Of a stretch of 64,000 nt of DNA, positions 36,311-46,831 are shown in pieces. A model generated the notes under the pieces. That model did no database searches and was not told where the DNA came from. It saw nothing but the letters and a program-made list of their open reading frames with translations. The number at the start of each line of letters is the position of its first letter. Within the stretch, counting starts at the first letter, position 1. Made by a program: the position numbers and the translations under genes. The DNA lies in assembly GCF_009728465.1 (NCBI RefSeq), contig NZ_WOCD01000005.1, forward strand, positions 434,001 through 498,000. The letters run 5' to 3'. This DNA is from Psychrosphaera haliotis (GTDB lineage: Bacteria > Pseudomonadota > Gammaproteobacteria > Enterobacterales > Alteromonadaceae).

Positions 36311-36877
36311 ATGACAGATAAAAAATACATTACCTCTCAAGAATTATTAGTTGATTCTTTTAAACTAGCACACCAAGTGTATGAAGATGGTTTTCGCCCT
36401 GACTTCATTATTGGTATTTGGCGCGGCGGTGCACCAATAGGTATCGCGGTTCAAGAGTTTTTTGACTTTAAAGAGGTTGAAACAGACCATATTGCCGTCC
36501 GTACATCCTCTTACTATGGCATTGGTAAGCAATCGAAAGAAATAAAAGTACATGGTTTGCACTATCTAATTGAAAATGCGAACGCAAGCGACAGTTTGCT
36601 TATTGTAGATGATGTATTTGATACCGGCAGAAGTATTGAAGCGTTGATAAAGCAGATCAAAAGCCTATCTAGGCTTAATACGCCGTCAGATATTAGAATT
36701 GCGTGCCCTTGGTACAAACCAACAAATTCTAAAGTGGATATTGTGCCTGACTACTTTGTTCAGGAAAGTGAAGAGTGGCTTGTATTTCCACATGAGCTCT
36801 CAGGCTTAACGCAAGAAGAGTTGCAGTCGGGTAAAAGTGACCTAGCGGAAATTGCACACCTATTTACAAAAGAGTAA
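36311..36877 (+). CDS. Phosphoribosyltransferase (hypoxanthine-type)
   Basis: 188 residues. A type I phosphoribosyltransferase: the PRPP loop is LLIVDDVFDTGRS near residues 97-109, with FIIGIWRGGAPIGIAVQEF as the pyrophosphate loop near 35-55. Likely purine salvage, hypoxanthine or xanthine/guanine, but the hood region that sets base specificity cannot be assigned by eye. Preceded by a frameshifted membrane protein and closed by a long inverted repeat. Confidence 0.85.
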   Translation: MTDKKYITSQELLVDSFKLAHQVYEDGFRPDFIIGIWRGGAPIGIAVQEFFDFKEVETDHIAVRTSSYYGIGKQSKEIKVHGLHYLIENANASDSLLIVDDVFDTGRSIEALIKQIKSLSRLNTPSDIRIACPWYKPTNSKVDIVPDYFVQESEEWLVFPHELSGLTQEELQSGKSDLAEIAHLFTKE

Positions 36878-36888
36878 ATACGATAGAT

Positions 36889-36931
36889 GACTGTTCCGCA
36901 ACTCGATATAAATAAGAGTTGCTGAACAGTC
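36889..36931. terminator. Long inverted repeat between convergent genes
   Basis: GACTGTTC-C-GCAACTC (36889-36904) pairs with GAGTTGC-T-GAACAGTC (36916-36931): a 15-bp stem with one mismatch and an 11-base loop. No T run follows, so it is a weak intrinsic terminator or an RNA 3' end stabiliser. Confidence 0.55.
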
Positions 36932-37000
36932 GTTATGATTCGTCTAAAACAACTATTTTTTTAAACAATTATTTTTAATAAAAACGATTCTTCTAAAAAC

Positions 37001-37246
37001 TTATTCGTCTCGAACCACAATCACTCTGTCACCTTTAAACGTAGCGGCATTAATAATTGACCACAAGTGGATAAGTCCGCCAATAATTGCTGGTACAACT
37101 AACCAAAACAACGCATAACCACCGAACACTAGCATTGCTGTCACGATAGCAGCTAAAATTCGACCTTGAACTAAAAAACCTAAGCCTGGAAAAAAGACAT
37201 TGCACAAAGCGGCAATAACGTTCCCAGCAGAACCTTGTTGTGACAT
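37001..37246 (-). CDS. Small membrane protein
   Basis: 81 residues with two hydrophobic segments (NVIAALCNVFFPGLGFLVQG and LAAIVTAMLVFGGYALFWLVVP) and a short charged tail. The start at 37246 is chosen for the AAGGAG upstream. The FFPGLGFLVQGR motif recalls small TM2-like or DUF-type envelope proteins, without a firm match. It lies 12 bases downstream of envZ on the same strand and may share its transcript. Confidence 0.65.
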   Translation of the reverse strand: MSQQGSAGNVIAALCNVFFPGLGFLVQGRILAAIVTAMLVFGGYALFWLVVPAIIGGLIHLWSIINAATFKGDRVIVVRDE

Positions 37247-37264
37247 AACCAATACTCCTTGATG

Positions 37265-38572
37265 CTATTTAATGTTGACTGGTAGTGTAACTTTAGCCGT
37301 CAAACCACCTTCTTTTCTGTTAATTAAGACAATGTTACCGTTGTGCATATCTATTATCTTTTTAATAATAGCTAAGCCTAAACCACTTCCTTCCACGCCT
37401 CGAGCTGAGTCGCCTTGGGTGAAAGGTTCAAACAAGCGTTTCATATCTTGCTCTGGTATGCCCGGCCCTTTATCAGAAACTTCAAAGCTTATGTGCTGCT
37501 TATCTTCTTCTAAATAAGAACTGACGACTATTTCGTCAGATGAATACCGTAACGCATTTTCCACTAAATTAGAAATGGCACGTTTAATTGCCACCGGCCT
37601 GATGGTGATTGCTGGCAGGCTATCATCTAGCTCCAATTCAAAACTTCGTGGTCTGTTGACCTCTTCCGCTTCACAAACGTCAGAGATTAAACAGTTAATT
37701 TGATAAAACTCCAACTCTTCCATTTTATGATGACGAATATATTCCATGAACTGATCAATAATCGCATTCATGTCTTCGATATCTTTGATAATGCCTTCTC
37801 GAAGAAATTGCTCGGTTTGTGACATCATCTCTGTTGCCAGGCGAATTCGAGTTAATGGCGTTCTCAAGTCATGTGATACACCCGCCATTAAAAAGCTTCT
37901 GTCTTTTTCCAACTGCTGAATACCGCTAGACATATGGTTAAAGGCTTGTGTTACCGCCACGACTTCTTCTGAGCCTTGTGCTTTTATTTCCGGTGGAAAC
38001 TCACCTTTACCAACCTGTTCAGCCGCTAGTTTTAAGGATTGCATAGGGCGATTTAAGTGACGCGCAAATAACCAACCACCAGCAACACTGAGCACACCTA
38101 TTGCAATCAGGTAAATGAGTAGTGGTGATAAATCTTTCTTTTGAAAACCGTCTAAGGGAACTTTGACCCAAATATGAGGAGCCTGAGGTGGTCTTATCCA
38201 AACATAAAACATATCCCCTTGGGATATTCTAACTTCCGCAGGACCACCAAGTTGTTCGGACATTTGTGAAGAAAAGTGTTGATAATATTCCGCGTCATTT
38301 AGGCCATTCTCAATAGCCTGACGCTCATTTAGAATATTGATATCGGTGGCTTCTAAGTATTTTTTAGATAAGTCTGCGCTAATAATGAAGTCACGGTCAT
38401 CAGCAATAAAGAGCACTTTAATTTGTTTAGCCAGTAAATTATTTATTTGCTGATAGCTAGGCTTAATGACATATAACGCAACGCTGTAATACGACACCAC
38501 TTGGTTTACTAATAGTACAAAGCCTAAAAGAAAAACCGTTTGGCCAAATGCGCTGCGCGGTAACAATCTCAT
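37265..38572 (-). CDS. envZ: Osmolarity sensor histidine kinase EnvZ
   Basis: 435 residues. Two membrane helices flank a periplasmic domain (about 35-150), then HAMP, HisKA with the phospho-His in [20 protein letters not shown] near residue 234, and the HATPase boxes [20 protein letters not shown] and GSGLGLAII. Partner of OmpR, encoded 22 bases upstream. The family controls outer-membrane porins in response to osmolarity. Confidence 0.96.
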   Translation of the reverse strand: MRLLPRSAFGQTVFLLGFVLLVNQVVSYYSVALYVIKPSYQQINNLLAKQIKVLFIADDRDFIISADLSKKYLEATDINILNERQAIENGLNDAEYYQHFSSQMSEQLGGPAEVRISQGDMFYVWIRPPQAPHIWVKVPLDGFQKKDLSPLLIYLIAIGVLSVAGGWLFARHLNRPMQSLKLAAEQVGKGEFPPEIKAQGSEEVVAVTQAFNHMSSGIQQLEKDRSFLMAGVSHDLRTPLTRIRLATEMMSQTEQFLREGIIKDIEDMNAIIDQFMEYIRHHKMEELEFYQINCLISDVCEAEEVNRPRSFELELDDSLPAITIRPVAIKRAISNLVENALRYSSDEIVVSSYLEEDKQHISFEVSDKGPGIPEQDMKRLFEPFTQGDSARGVEGSGLGLAIIKKIIDMHNGNIVLINRKEGGLTAKVTLPVNIK

Positions 38573-38594
38573 TTAAGCCCCTTTAAAAATATCA

Positions 38595-39315
38595 CTAACC
38601 TTTACCATCCGGTATGAAAACGTATCCCACACCCCAAACTGTTTGAATATAACGAGGTTTAGTATGATCTTCTTCAATCATCTTTCTAAGCCTACTCACC
38701 TGTACGTCAATACTACGTTCAAGCGCTGAGTAATCTCGACCTCTAGCCATGTTCATTAACTTGTCTCGCGACAGAGGTTCACGGGCGTGATTAATTAAGG
38801 CTTTTAATACCGCAAACTCACCACTGGTTAATGGCATGATTTTATCGCCACTACGCATCTCGCGAGTTGCTAAGTTTAAGGTAAAGTCACCAAAGCTTAC
38901 TTCTTCTTCTTCCGTAGACGGAGCACCTGGCAGCTCTTTGGATTTACGACGTAGTATTGCTTTAATTCTTGCTAATAACTCTCTTGGATTAAATGGCTTT
39001 GGTAAATAATCATCGGCGCCCAGTTTCTAAGCCAATAATGCGGTCAACTTCATCACCTTTAGCCGTTAGCATCACAATTGGAATTTCATTTTCGTTTTGG
39101 CGTAAACGGCGACAAATAGACAAACCATCTTCACCAGGCAACATTAGGTCTAACACCAATAGATGGAAATTTTCACGCTCTAGTAGTCTATCCATTTGCT
39201 CGCTATTCGCTGCACTTCTTACAATAAAACCTTGTTCCAGTAAGTAGCGCTCTAATAAGCTGCGCAGACGCATGTCGTCATCTACTACTAATATTTTTGT
39301 CGTTTCCTGTTCCAT
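38595..39315 (-). CDS. ompR: Response regulator OmpR, frameshifted as read
   Basis: 239 residues when repaired, the family length. A receiver with ILVVDDDMRLRSLLERYLL and the phosphoacceptor in LLVLDLMLPGEDG, then a winged helix (LTSGEFAVLKALINHAREPLS, YIQTVWGVGYVF). The frame starting at 39315 ends in IIGLETGRR. Removing one C from CCC at 39019-39021 restores [21 protein letters not shown] and joins the DNA-binding half. Since envZ is intact and OmpR is conserved, a sequence error is likely. Divergent from greB. Confidence 0.95.
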
Positions 39316-39504
39316 TTCAAATCCTATGTGCCTATAACAAGTCCGAATATAAAGTAAAATGCATGGATTGCCAAAGCACCAAGCCAACTTGGTTGTTACA
39401 AAGTTTGTCAGTTGTGTATAAAACGTACCAAAAACCGTTTGTTGTAGCCTTGATTTAAATAATCTTGCTACAATGATCAACTAATCGAAACTAACTTGAA
39501 CTCT

Positions 39505-39987
39505 ATGAATACAAACTTAGTTACTCGCGAAGGATACCTTGCGCTGCAAGCCGAATTGGATACGTTATGGCGGGTAACCCGACCGGAAGTCACCAAAAAA
39601 GTTACTTGGGCAGCGAGCCTTGGTGACCGCTCAGAAAATGCAGATTACAAAGAAAACAAGCGATTGCTTAGGCAAATAGATCGACGCATCCGTTTTTTAA
39701 GAAAACGACTTGAAGACCTTCAAATTGTTGATTATTCCCCTCAGCAAGAAGGCAAAGTGTTTTTTGGCGCATTAGTTGAAATCGAAAACGAACAAGAAGA
39801 GCTTTTAACTTTCAGAATTGTTGGCCCTGATGAAATATATGGCCGCAAAGATTACATCTCCATTGACTCTCCAATGGCACGCGCGTGTCTAAAACGATCG
39901 GTAGATGATGAGTTTGAAGTGAACACCCCAAGCGGCAAGAAAGTATGGATTATCAATACTATCGCATACCCTGCCAAACCAAATTAA
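39505..39987 (+). CDS. greB: Transcription elongation factor GreB
   Basis: 160 residues. Rescues backtracked RNA polymerase by stimulating transcript cleavage. The start at 39505 (MNTNLVTREGYLAL) fits the family, and a TTG nine bases earlier is not needed. The acidic tip of the coiled-coil is visible in LGDRSENADYKENKRLL. Divergent from ompR and followed by tex, the same layout as in E. coli. Confidence 0.96.
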   Translation: MNTNLVTREGYLALQAELDTLWRVTRPEVTKKVTWAASLGDRSENADYKENKRLLRQIDRRIRFLRKRLEDLQIVDYSPQQEGKVFFGALVEIENEQEELLTFRIVGPDEIYGRKDYISIDSPMARACLKRSVDDEFEVNTPSGKKVWIINTIAYPAKPN

Positions 39988-40012
39988 ATGAAGTTGTTGG
40001 AATAAAATTTTT

Positions 40013-42349
40013 ATGACTGTAGTTAACACCCAGATTATCAATCAAATTTCAGAAGAACTAGCCGTTAAATCTGAACAAGTTGCGGCCGCAGTAGCCTTGC
40101 TTGATGAAGGTTCCACTGTTCCGTTTATTGCTCGTTATCGTAAAGAAAAAACCGGCGGACTAGACGACACTCAACTTCGTAACTTGGACAGTCGATTGAG
40201 CTATCTAAGAGAGCTTGAAGACCGACGTGCCGTTATAATTAAAAGTATTACTGAACAAGACAAGTTAACTCCAGAATTAAAAACTAAATTATTAGCCGCC
40301 GATAACAAAACTCGCTTAGAAGACCTATACCTACCTTACAAACCAAAGCGTCGTACAAAAGGTGAAATTGCCAAAGAACAAGGTCTAGAACCACTGGCCA
40401 ATGACCTGTTTAATAACCCAATGCTTACCCCTGAAGCAGAAGCGACTAAGTACTTTAACGACACTATTACCGATGAGAAAGCGGCACTAGACGGCGCTAA
40501 GTTCATTTTGATGGAGCGTATTGCGGAAGAAGCAGACTTACTGAATAAGATTCGTCGTACCGTACGTAAAAATGGCCACCTTGAAAGTAAAGTTATTGCG
40601 GGCAAAGAAAAAGAAGGTGCAAAGTTTCAAGACTACTTTGAACATTCAGAGCTCGCCACTAAAGTGCCATCGCACCGCTTATTGGCAATGTTAAGAGGTC
40701 GTAATGAAGGCGTATTACAACTAACACTAAATGCAGACCCAGGTGCGGAAGCGCCAGTTCGTGAGTCACATTGTGAAGCCATTATTGCTCACCACTTTGA
40801 TTTAAACTTTAATCAAAAACCAGCGGATAAATGGTTAAAAACCATTGTTCAGTGGGCTTGGAAAATAAAGATATCTTTGTCTGTAGAAAATGAATTAATG
40901 ACCGAACTGCGCGAAAAGGCAGAAGTAGAAGCCATTCGTGTATTTGCTAAAAACCTAAGTGATTTATTAATGGCGGCGCCTGCTGGTGCCAAAACGACCA
41001 TTGGTATTGACCCTGGATTTAGAACCGGCTGTAAAATTGCCGTTGTTGATAAGACAGGTAAGCTTTTAGATACCGCGACCATTTTCCCACATGAGCCTCA
41101 AAACCATTGGGACAAGTCTATACGTACTATTGAGCATTTAGCTCGCACGCACAAAGCTGAATTGATTGCTATTGGCAACGGTACAGCTTCAAGAGAGACA
41201 GATAAACTGGCCGCTGAGGTTATTAAGAAAGCCAATGAGCTGAACTTAACTAAAATCATGGTGAGCGAAGCGGGTGCATCAGTATATTCAGCGAGTGAAT
41301 TTGCTGCCAATGAATTCCCAGACTTAGACGTATCTATTCGTGGCGCGGTATCTATCGCTCGCCGTTTACAAGACCCTCTAGCAGAACTAGTTAAAGTAGA
41401 GCCTAAGTCTATTGGTGTTGGCCAATATCAACACGATGTTAGTCAAAATTTATTATCAAAAAGCTTAGAAGCAGTAGTAGAAGACTGTGTTAATGCCGTA
41501 GGCGTAGATTTGAACACAGCATCAGTGCCATTACTTACGCGAGTTTCTGGTCTAAACAAAACACTCGCTAACAACATTGTAAAATTCCGAGACGAACATG
41601 GTCGCTTTAATAACCGTAAAGAACTCAAAAAAGTGGAGCGCTTAGGGCCAAAGGCATTTGAGCAATGTGCTGGTTTCTTAAAAATAGCGAATGGCGATAA
41701 CCCATTGGATGCTTCATCGGTTCACCCGGAGGCTTACCCTGTCGTTAAAAATATAATAGAAACCCATAACCGTGCCGTTGATGATATCATTGCAAACCAC
41801 GCCTTCTTAACATCTTTAAATGCAAACGACTATATAAACGATTCTTTTGGTTTATTGACCATTAAAGACATTGTAAAAGAACTTGAAAAGCCTGGCCGAG
41901 ATCCTCGACCTGAATTTAAGACGGCAACCTTTAAGGAAGGCGTTGAGAAAGTTAGTGACTTACAGCCTAGTATGATTTTAGAAGGTGTGATCACTAACGT
42001 TACTAATTTTGGAGCCTTTGTAGATATAGGTGTTCACCAAGATGGTCTTGTGCATATTTCATCACTTACAGATAAGTTTGTTGCAGATCCGTCAGAAGTT
42101 GTAAAAGCAGGCGATATTGTAAAAGTAAAAGTGTTGGAAGTTGACGTTAACAGAAAGCGAATTAGTTTAACGATGCGTTTAGAGGAACAACCTAAACCAG
42201 TAAACGCCAATAAAAAAGCGCCAACAGAAAATAGAACTCAACAGAAAAAAGCACCGGCGCAAAAGCAGAATAAACAAAACAATGGGGCATTTGGTGGCAT
42301 GGTTAACAGTGCTTTTGCTGACGCCTTTGCGAATGCCAAAAAAAAGTAA
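40013..42349 (+). CDS. tex: Tex family RNA-binding transcription accessory protein
   Basis: 778 residues. Domains in order: N-terminal helical Tex region ([21 protein letters not shown]), YqgF/RNase H-like core ([19 protein letters not shown]), helix-hairpin-helix repeats ([19 protein letters not shown]), and a C-terminal S1 domain ([20 protein letters not shown]). After it comes a Lys/Gln-rich tail. Acts in RNA polymerase and RNA metabolism; the exact mechanism is not settled. Confidence 0.96.
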   Translation: MTVVNTQIINQISEELAVKSEQVAAAVALLDEGSTVPFIARYRKEKTGGLDDTQLRNLDSRLSYLRELEDRRAVIIKSITEQDKLTPELKTKLLAADNKTRLEDLYLPYKPKRRTKGEIAKEQGLEPLANDLFNNPMLTPEAEATKYFNDTITDEKAALDGAKFILMERIAEEADLLNKIRRTVRKNGHLESKVIAGKEKEGAKFQDYFEHSELATKVPSHRLLAMLRGRNEGVLQLTLNADPGAEAPVRESHCEAIIAHHFDLNFNQKPADKWLKTIVQWAWKIKISLSVENELMTELREKAEVEAIRVFAKNLSDLLMAAPAGAKTTIGIDPGFRTGCKIAVVDKTGKLLDTATIFPHEPQNHWDKSIRTIEHLARTHKAELIAIGNGTASRETDKLAAEVIKKANELNLTKIMVSEAGASVYSASEFAANEFPDLDVSIRGAVSIARRLQDPLAELVKVEPKSIGVGQYQHDVSQNLLSKSLEAVVEDCVNAVGVDLNTASVPLLTRVSGLNKTLANNIVKFRDEHGRFNNRKELKKVERLGPKAFEQCAGFLKIANGDNPLDASSVHPEAYPVVKNIIETHNRAVDDIIANHAFLTSLNANDYINDSFGLLTIKDIVKELEKPGRDPRPEFKTATFKEGVEKVSDLQPSMILEGVITNVTNFGAFVDIGVHQDGLVHISSLTDKFVADPSEVVKAGDIVKVKVLEVDVNRKRISLTMRLEEQPKPVNANKKAPTENRTQQKKAPAQKQNKQNNGAFGGMVNSAFADAFANAKKK

Positions 42350-42456
42350 TTCACAAATAGATAATAGTTAGACAAAATATTAACAATTAGTTATTCGCTA
42401 AGCGCTCATCTTACTGATAAATGCGCTCTGATAATAAAATAAAAAGTGGAGTCAGT

Positions 42457-43407
42457 ATGTTTTCAATTGGATTTTCGTTGACGCGTTCAATTACCGTCAA
42501 TCGACCTGTTAGTGAAGTGATGGCAATTGTTGGCGATTTTAACCAGTGGAATGCCTGGTCTCCGTGGATCATTCAAGAGCCTAGCTGTCCGGTTACCGTT
42601 ACTGGCGAGCCTAGCAAAGAGAACCACAAACAGCACTGGGATGGCGAGCGAATTGGTTCAGGCCAAATGATATTAACTGAGGTTATTGCAGATAAACAAC
42701 TAAGTTATGACCTCGAGTTTTTCAAGCCTTGGAAAAGCAAATCCAAAACTCAATTCACCTTTGAAGCTATCACTACGGAAAGCGGAGAAGAAGCAACAAA
42801 AGTGAACTGGTTAATGCAAGGCAGCTTGCCATTCTTCTTATTCTTTATGAAAAAGATGATGATCGCATTTATAAGCTTTGACTACGATCGTGGCCTTAAT
42901 ATGCTCCAAGAGTATATTGAAACCGGTAGCGTGCAGTCTTCGGTAGAAATACAGGGCATTAAAAAGCAGAAAGGCTTTCACTATGTTGGCTTTAGGCACA
43001 AGTGCAACATTGAAGACATTAAACAAGTCATGGGACCTTGCTTTCAGCAGTTGATTGACGAAAAGGTTCCGTTGCCAGACATGATGGTGACTATTTCCCA
43101 CAAGTTCGACTTTGTTACTGGCGAATGTGAATTAACTGGTGCCTTTGCTTATTTTAATAAACCAAGCTTTGATGTGCCTACCAATATGGTGTTTGGCGAA
43201 ATTCCAGAACATGACGGTTTGCAAGTTGATCATACTGGTAGTTACAACTATTTGTCTAACGGCTGGGCAACCGCAAAAGGTTATCAGCAGTATGCTAAGT
43301 TAAAATCTCTAAAGGGTGTGGCAGACTATGAGGTTTATAGAAACTCGCCTAAAAGCGTAGCGGAAGAAGAATTGCTTACTAGTATTATTTTGCCTGTAAA
43401 AAGCTAG
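42457..43407 (+). CDS. SRPBCC domain plus GyrI-like effector-binding domain protein
   Basis: 316 residues. N-terminal START/polyketide cyclase-like domain (VSEVMAIVGDFNQWNAWSPW, WDGERIGSGQMILTEV), then a GyrI/effector-binding half (HYVGFRHKCNIEDIKQ, HTGSYNYLSNGWAT). The start at 42457 is chosen because the GGAG site lies just upstream and inside the longer open frame from 42421. Proteins of this arrangement bind small hydrophobic molecules; no enzymatic role is assigned. Confidence 0.82.
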   Translation: MFSIGFSLTRSITVNRPVSEVMAIVGDFNQWNAWSPWIIQEPSCPVTVTGEPSKENHKQHWDGERIGSGQMILTEVIADKQLSYDLEFFKPWKSKSKTQFTFEAITTESGEEATKVNWLMQGSLPFFLFFMKKMMIAFISFDYDRGLNMLQEYIETGSVQSSVEIQGIKKQKGFHYVGFRHKCNIEDIKQVMGPCFQQLIDEKVPLPDMMVTISHKFDFVTGECELTGAFAYFNKPSFDVPTNMVFGEIPEHDGLQVDHTGSYNYLSNGWATAKGYQQYAKLKSLKGVADYEVYRNSPKSVAEEELLTSIILPVKS

Positions 43408-43419
43408 GTATACTGTTTT

Positions 43420-43463
43420 AAAAGAGCCAAATAATTATTATCTTTAATAAACTTGGCTCTTTT
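43420..43463. terminator. Bidirectional terminator
   Basis: AAAAGAGCCAA (43420-43430) pairs with TTGGCTCTTTT (43453-43463) across a 22-base loop, between the SRPBCC gene and the convergent receiver-TPR gene. Confidence 0.75.
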
Positions 43464-43497
43464 ATATTCCACTGAAACTCTGAGGTTTGTATAAACG

Positions 43498-45156
43498 CTA
43501 ACTGATAGCGGTCGCTTTACCTTCATCAATGGCCGACGCCAACTCATTCACAATTTCATTAAAATGAATCATCTGCGTATCATCAAGATCACCAACATGT
43601 AACGCGTTTATCGTACTTGATGCTAGTTCTTTCTGTGAGTCATCTAAACCTTCACTACGATGAATAGCAACTAATACTTTTAAGAGGCTCAGCGCCACTT
43701 TTACATTTCGAGGTGTAAGCTGAAGTGCTTGCTCAAGTGAGCGCAATGCGGGCGTCATTTTTTTCTTCTTAAAGAACTCCACTGCCATGCTATTAAGCTG
43801 TTTTGGAGTAAAATGAATTTCTGACTTTTCTTTTGCTTCCTGCTCAACAAATTTACTGGTTACTGCACCCGCTAGTGAATCACAAGCTATCTGCTTTTTA
43901 ACCGCCTCTAATAAATCTAAGGCTTCTTCTCTCATGCCGACTTCATGGAACACTTTTACTTTGTCTAAGTTGTCTTCCAATGAATTGTTTGGACGTAATG
44001 AAACCTGCAGCTCCACCAGACGTTCTGCTTTGGACTTCTCTTCCCTTGCAGTCAACACTCTTGCTCGCACTATAACAAGTTGCTCTTTAAAGTGGCTTAT
44101 ATCATCGTAGTCGGCTTCAAGCTCAGCAATATACTTATCTACTCGGCTTAACAGTTCAAATGACTCTGCAGCGTCTACAGACAATGCTAAGTCGATACAA
44201 GAACGCATGACATTCAATAAGAGCTCAGGAGAGTCGTGAATAGACTTTTTGGCATGTTTAGCCATCATCACGGTAGCATTATACTGCTCGCGCTGATCAT
44301 GATTTAACCTTGCTAAATCCCATACCTTTTTGTTTCGTGCAATATTTCGAGGTGCGAGTGCTGCGGCTTTTTTAATGGTTTCGTATGCTTGCACAAAATC
44401 TTCATTTTCAACATAAAACTGAGCTAATAAGTCGTAAGTGGCAAAACGGGTTTCCACTTTCGTAGTTAAATTTTCCAGCAGTTTTTTAATTTCTTCAATT
44501 TTGTTTTGTTTTAATAGAGCGCTAACAAAACCAAGGTACATCCAAGAGTTTTTGCTATGCTGTAAAAGCTCTCTGAAGTATTCCTCAGCGTCATTGTATT
44601 CCATTAAAGACAACAAGCACTCGCCTTTAATGCGCGTGAGTTGCATATGATATTTTTTTAAGTCTTTATTTAATAAGTGGCGTTCTATGTAGTAAATAGC
44701 TTTGCCAAAATCACGATTATCTATACATTCAAACACGTTAAATAACTTGCGCTTAACCGCAATCGCATAGGAAAGACGTTTTATTACGTGGCCTGTGTTT
44801 AATGGTTTTACCCAAAAGTCATCGGGTTGAAGTTCAGAAATACTGTTAACTAATGTTTCATCGGTTTCAGAGCTTAAAAATATGAGGATTGTACTTTTTG
44901 AGACATACCCTTTAAATTTCATTTCTTCTAAAATATGAAAACCATCTTTATCGCTTTTCACATTAAAAGCACAAATAACCACGTCAAATCGAGTTTGGGC
45001 GCATAACCTAAGTCCATAGTAGGCGTTCTCCGCACATCTCACGTTACGAATATTTAGGTCATAAAGCGCTCTCTTTAATAAATCATGCACTAGTAAATTG
45101 TCATCAATTATTAATACGTTAAGCTCTTCAATCGATTTTAAACCTTCAAACTCCAT
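43498..45156 (-). CDS. Receiver-domain protein with TPR-like repeats; phosphoacceptor Asp replaced by Ala
   Basis: 552 residues. An N-terminal receiver (about 12-130) with the acidic pair VLIIDDN, the conserved Ser in FLSSETD and Lys in FWVKPL, but the phosphorylation strand reads FDVVICAFNV, where the acceptor Asp is Ala. The rest is helical with TPR-like repeats (DLLAQFYVENEDFVQAYETI, AVEFFKKKKMTPALRSLEQA). Proteins of this family are response regulators with a TPR output. This one is likely phosphorylation-independent. It converges on the SRPBCC gene and follows xerC, 81 bases apart. Confidence 0.85.
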   Translation of the reverse strand: MEFEGLKSIEELNVLIIDDNLLVHDLLKRALYDLNIRNVRCAENAYYGLRLCAQTRFDVVICAFNVKSDKDGFHILEEMKFKGYVSKSTILIFLSSETDETLVNSISELQPDDFWVKPLNTGHVIKRLSYAIAVKRKLFNVFECIDNRDFGKAIYYIERHLLNKDLKKYHMQLTRIKGECLLSLMEYNDAEEYFRELLQHSKNSWMYLGFVSALLKQNKIEEIKKLLENLTTKVETRFATYDLLAQFYVENEDFVQAYETIKKAAALAPRNIARNKKVWDLARLNHDQREQYNATVMMAKHAKKSIHDSPELLLNVMRSCIDLALSVDAAESFELLSRVDKYIAELEADYDDISHFKEQLVIVRARVLTAREEKSKAERLVELQVSLRPNNSLEDNLDKVKVFHEVGMREEALDLLEAVKKQIACDSLAGAVTSKFVEQEAKEKSEIHFTPKQLNSMAVEFFKKKKMTPALRSLEQALQLTPRNVKVALSLLKVLVAIHRSEGLDDSQKELASSTINALHVGDLDDTQMIHFNEIVNELASAIDEGKATAIS

Positions 45157-45237
45157 TTACTTCTGGATCTCCGTTCGGGTATTTATTACTTTATAAGACT
45201 GATCATTATAGTTCCTAAATTAGCAAACATATTAATC

Positions 45238-46170
45238 TTATTTATTTTTTGGCTTTTTTTTAGCCCTAGGGTGAGCACTGTCATAAACCGACGCCAAATG
45301 CTGATAATCTAAATGCGTATATATTTGCGTTGTAGACAAATTTTCGTGCCCCAGCAACTCCTGCACAGCTCTTAAATCGCCACTAGATTCTAATATATGG
45401 CTGGCAAAGGAGTGTCGTAATTTATGAGGGTGGACGATATTATGAATCCCTTGTTGCTTGGCCCAGTGCTTCAATCGCTGATCAATTTGTCTTACCGATA
45501 TTGAATTTCCTAGCTGACTTAAGAACAACGCATCCAATTGATATTTATTAAATTCAATACGAACTGACAGCCAATCAGACAAAGCTTTAATCGCCATTCG
45601 GCCTATCGGCAATACACGTTCTTTTTTTCCCTTACCTAATACTCTCACTTGCTTTTCTGCTAGGTCGATATTGCCAATCGTTAACATTGCTAATTCAGAA
45701 AGTCGCAAACCACTGCTATAAAAAAGCTCTAACATGGCTTTGTCTCTATATTCAATGGTGGTCTCAGGTACAAAGGACAGCAAAACGTCCATTTCATCTA
45801 CTGCGAGATTTTTAGGTAAGGCTCTACCCGCTTTGGGTGCCATAAGTAATTCGCTGGGATCGTTTTTAACTAACTGCTTTTGCAATAGATATTTGAATAA
45901 ACCTTTAGATGCGGAAATCTTTGCTTGAATTGATGAGGGCTTTAATTGCTCCTTCCTAAAGACCATTAACCAGCCTTTTAAATCATCAGGCTTTACGTGT
46001 TCCCATGAATTTATCTGGTTTTCTAGTAAGTGCTTACACAAATGACAAAGTGTTCGAGTGTATGAGGCAAGGGTATGCTTAGAATAACCTCGCTCGTTTT
46101 TAAGGTAGTTGAGATAACGCTGAAGAGGAACACCCAGCGACACTGGATATTCTTCCAATTCAAAAGGCAT
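45238..46170 (-). CDS. xerC: Tyrosine recombinase XerC
   Basis: 310 residues. Acts with XerD at dif to resolve chromosome dimers. N-terminal SAM-like domain (LNYLKNERGYSKHTLASYTRTL) and catalytic domain with Arg in SSGLRLSEL, HKLRHSFASH, LGHENLSTTQIYTH (Tyr). It lies 4 bases after the DUF484 gene. This is a housekeeping recombinase, not a phage integrase. Confidence 0.96.
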   Translation of the reverse strand: MPFELEEYPVSLGVPLQRYLNYLKNERGYSKHTLASYTRTLCHLCKHLLENQINSWEHVKPDDLKGWLMVFRKEQLKPSSIQAKISASKGLFKYLLQKQLVKNDPSELLMAPKAGRALPKNLAVDEMDVLLSFVPETTIEYRDKAMLELFYSSGLRLSELAMLTIGNIDLAEKQVRVLGKGKKERVLPIGRMAIKALSDWLSVRIEFNKYQLDALFLSQLGNSISVRQIDQRLKHWAKQQGIHNIVHPHKLRHSFASHILESSGDLRAVQELLGHENLSTTQIYTHLDYQHLASVYDSAHPRAKKKPKNK

Positions 46171-46174
46171 GGTT

Positions 46175-46831
46175 TTAACGAACTAAATGAACAAAATGAC
46201 GGCTTAACAAACGCGCTAATTCTCGGATAAAGAAAGTATCCATTTGTGGTTGAAAATGGTCGGCATCTTTGGCGCCAAAGGCTGCGATTCCAAAAATTTC
46301 TTCGGTATCTTCAGACTCATGAACTACTTCAATTAAGGCAATGGATTGCGCTTTTTCATCAAAAACCACTTCCATTAATTCTTGAGAAACTCGGCCTAAA
46401 TAAGTACCTCTATCACCCAGCTTAGCTTGTAAGTGTAGGTAGGCTTCGTCTTGAGGTTGTAATAGTCTGAATTGAACAAGGTATAAATGCTCTTGGCAAA
46501 TCTTGTTAACTGTATCTTCTAATTGCTGAATACTGTCACAGCCAACCAGAGCGATATAAATTTCACTAATCGCTTTAAAAATAACTTCGTTAACCCGAGC
46601 GTTACCAATTAAGGTGGTTAGCTCTTCTTCTAGCTGAGTGATTTTAGCACGCTGCATTTCTTGGCGTTTTTCCAATAGCGAAACCGCACCGCGAGACACA
46701 TGCGTGATCTGCAGTTGATTTACTAGCTCTGGGTACTTAGCAAAAAAGTCTAGATTTTGCTCTAGGTATTCCTTTACTAAGTCAGCATCTAAAACCAAAT
46801 CATCTAGATTTGGGGTAACGAGTTTACTCAT
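46175..46831 (-). CDS. DUF484 family protein
   Basis: 218 residues, cytoplasmic, GAF-like in outline. The family segment [23 protein letters not shown] is followed by a coiled coil and a C-terminal domain ([20 protein letters not shown]). The start overlaps the dapF stop by four bases. Always found between dapF and xerC; function unknown. Confidence 0.92.
   Translation of the reverse strand: MSKLVTPNLDDLVLDADLVKEYLEQNLDFFAKYPELVNQLQITHVSRGAVSLLEKRQEMQRAKITQLEEELTTLIGNARVNEVIFKAISEIYIALVGCDSIQQLEDTVNKICQEHLYLVQFRLLQPQDEAYLHLQAKLGDRGTYLGRVSQELMEVVFDEKAQSIALIEVVHESEDTEEIFGIAAFGAKDADHFQPQMDTFFIRELARLLSRHFVHLVR

Noticed and set aside
45238..46170. XerC read as an integrase marking a mobile island
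   Set aside because: Its dapF-DUF484-xerC context and sequence are those of the housekeeping dif recombinase.
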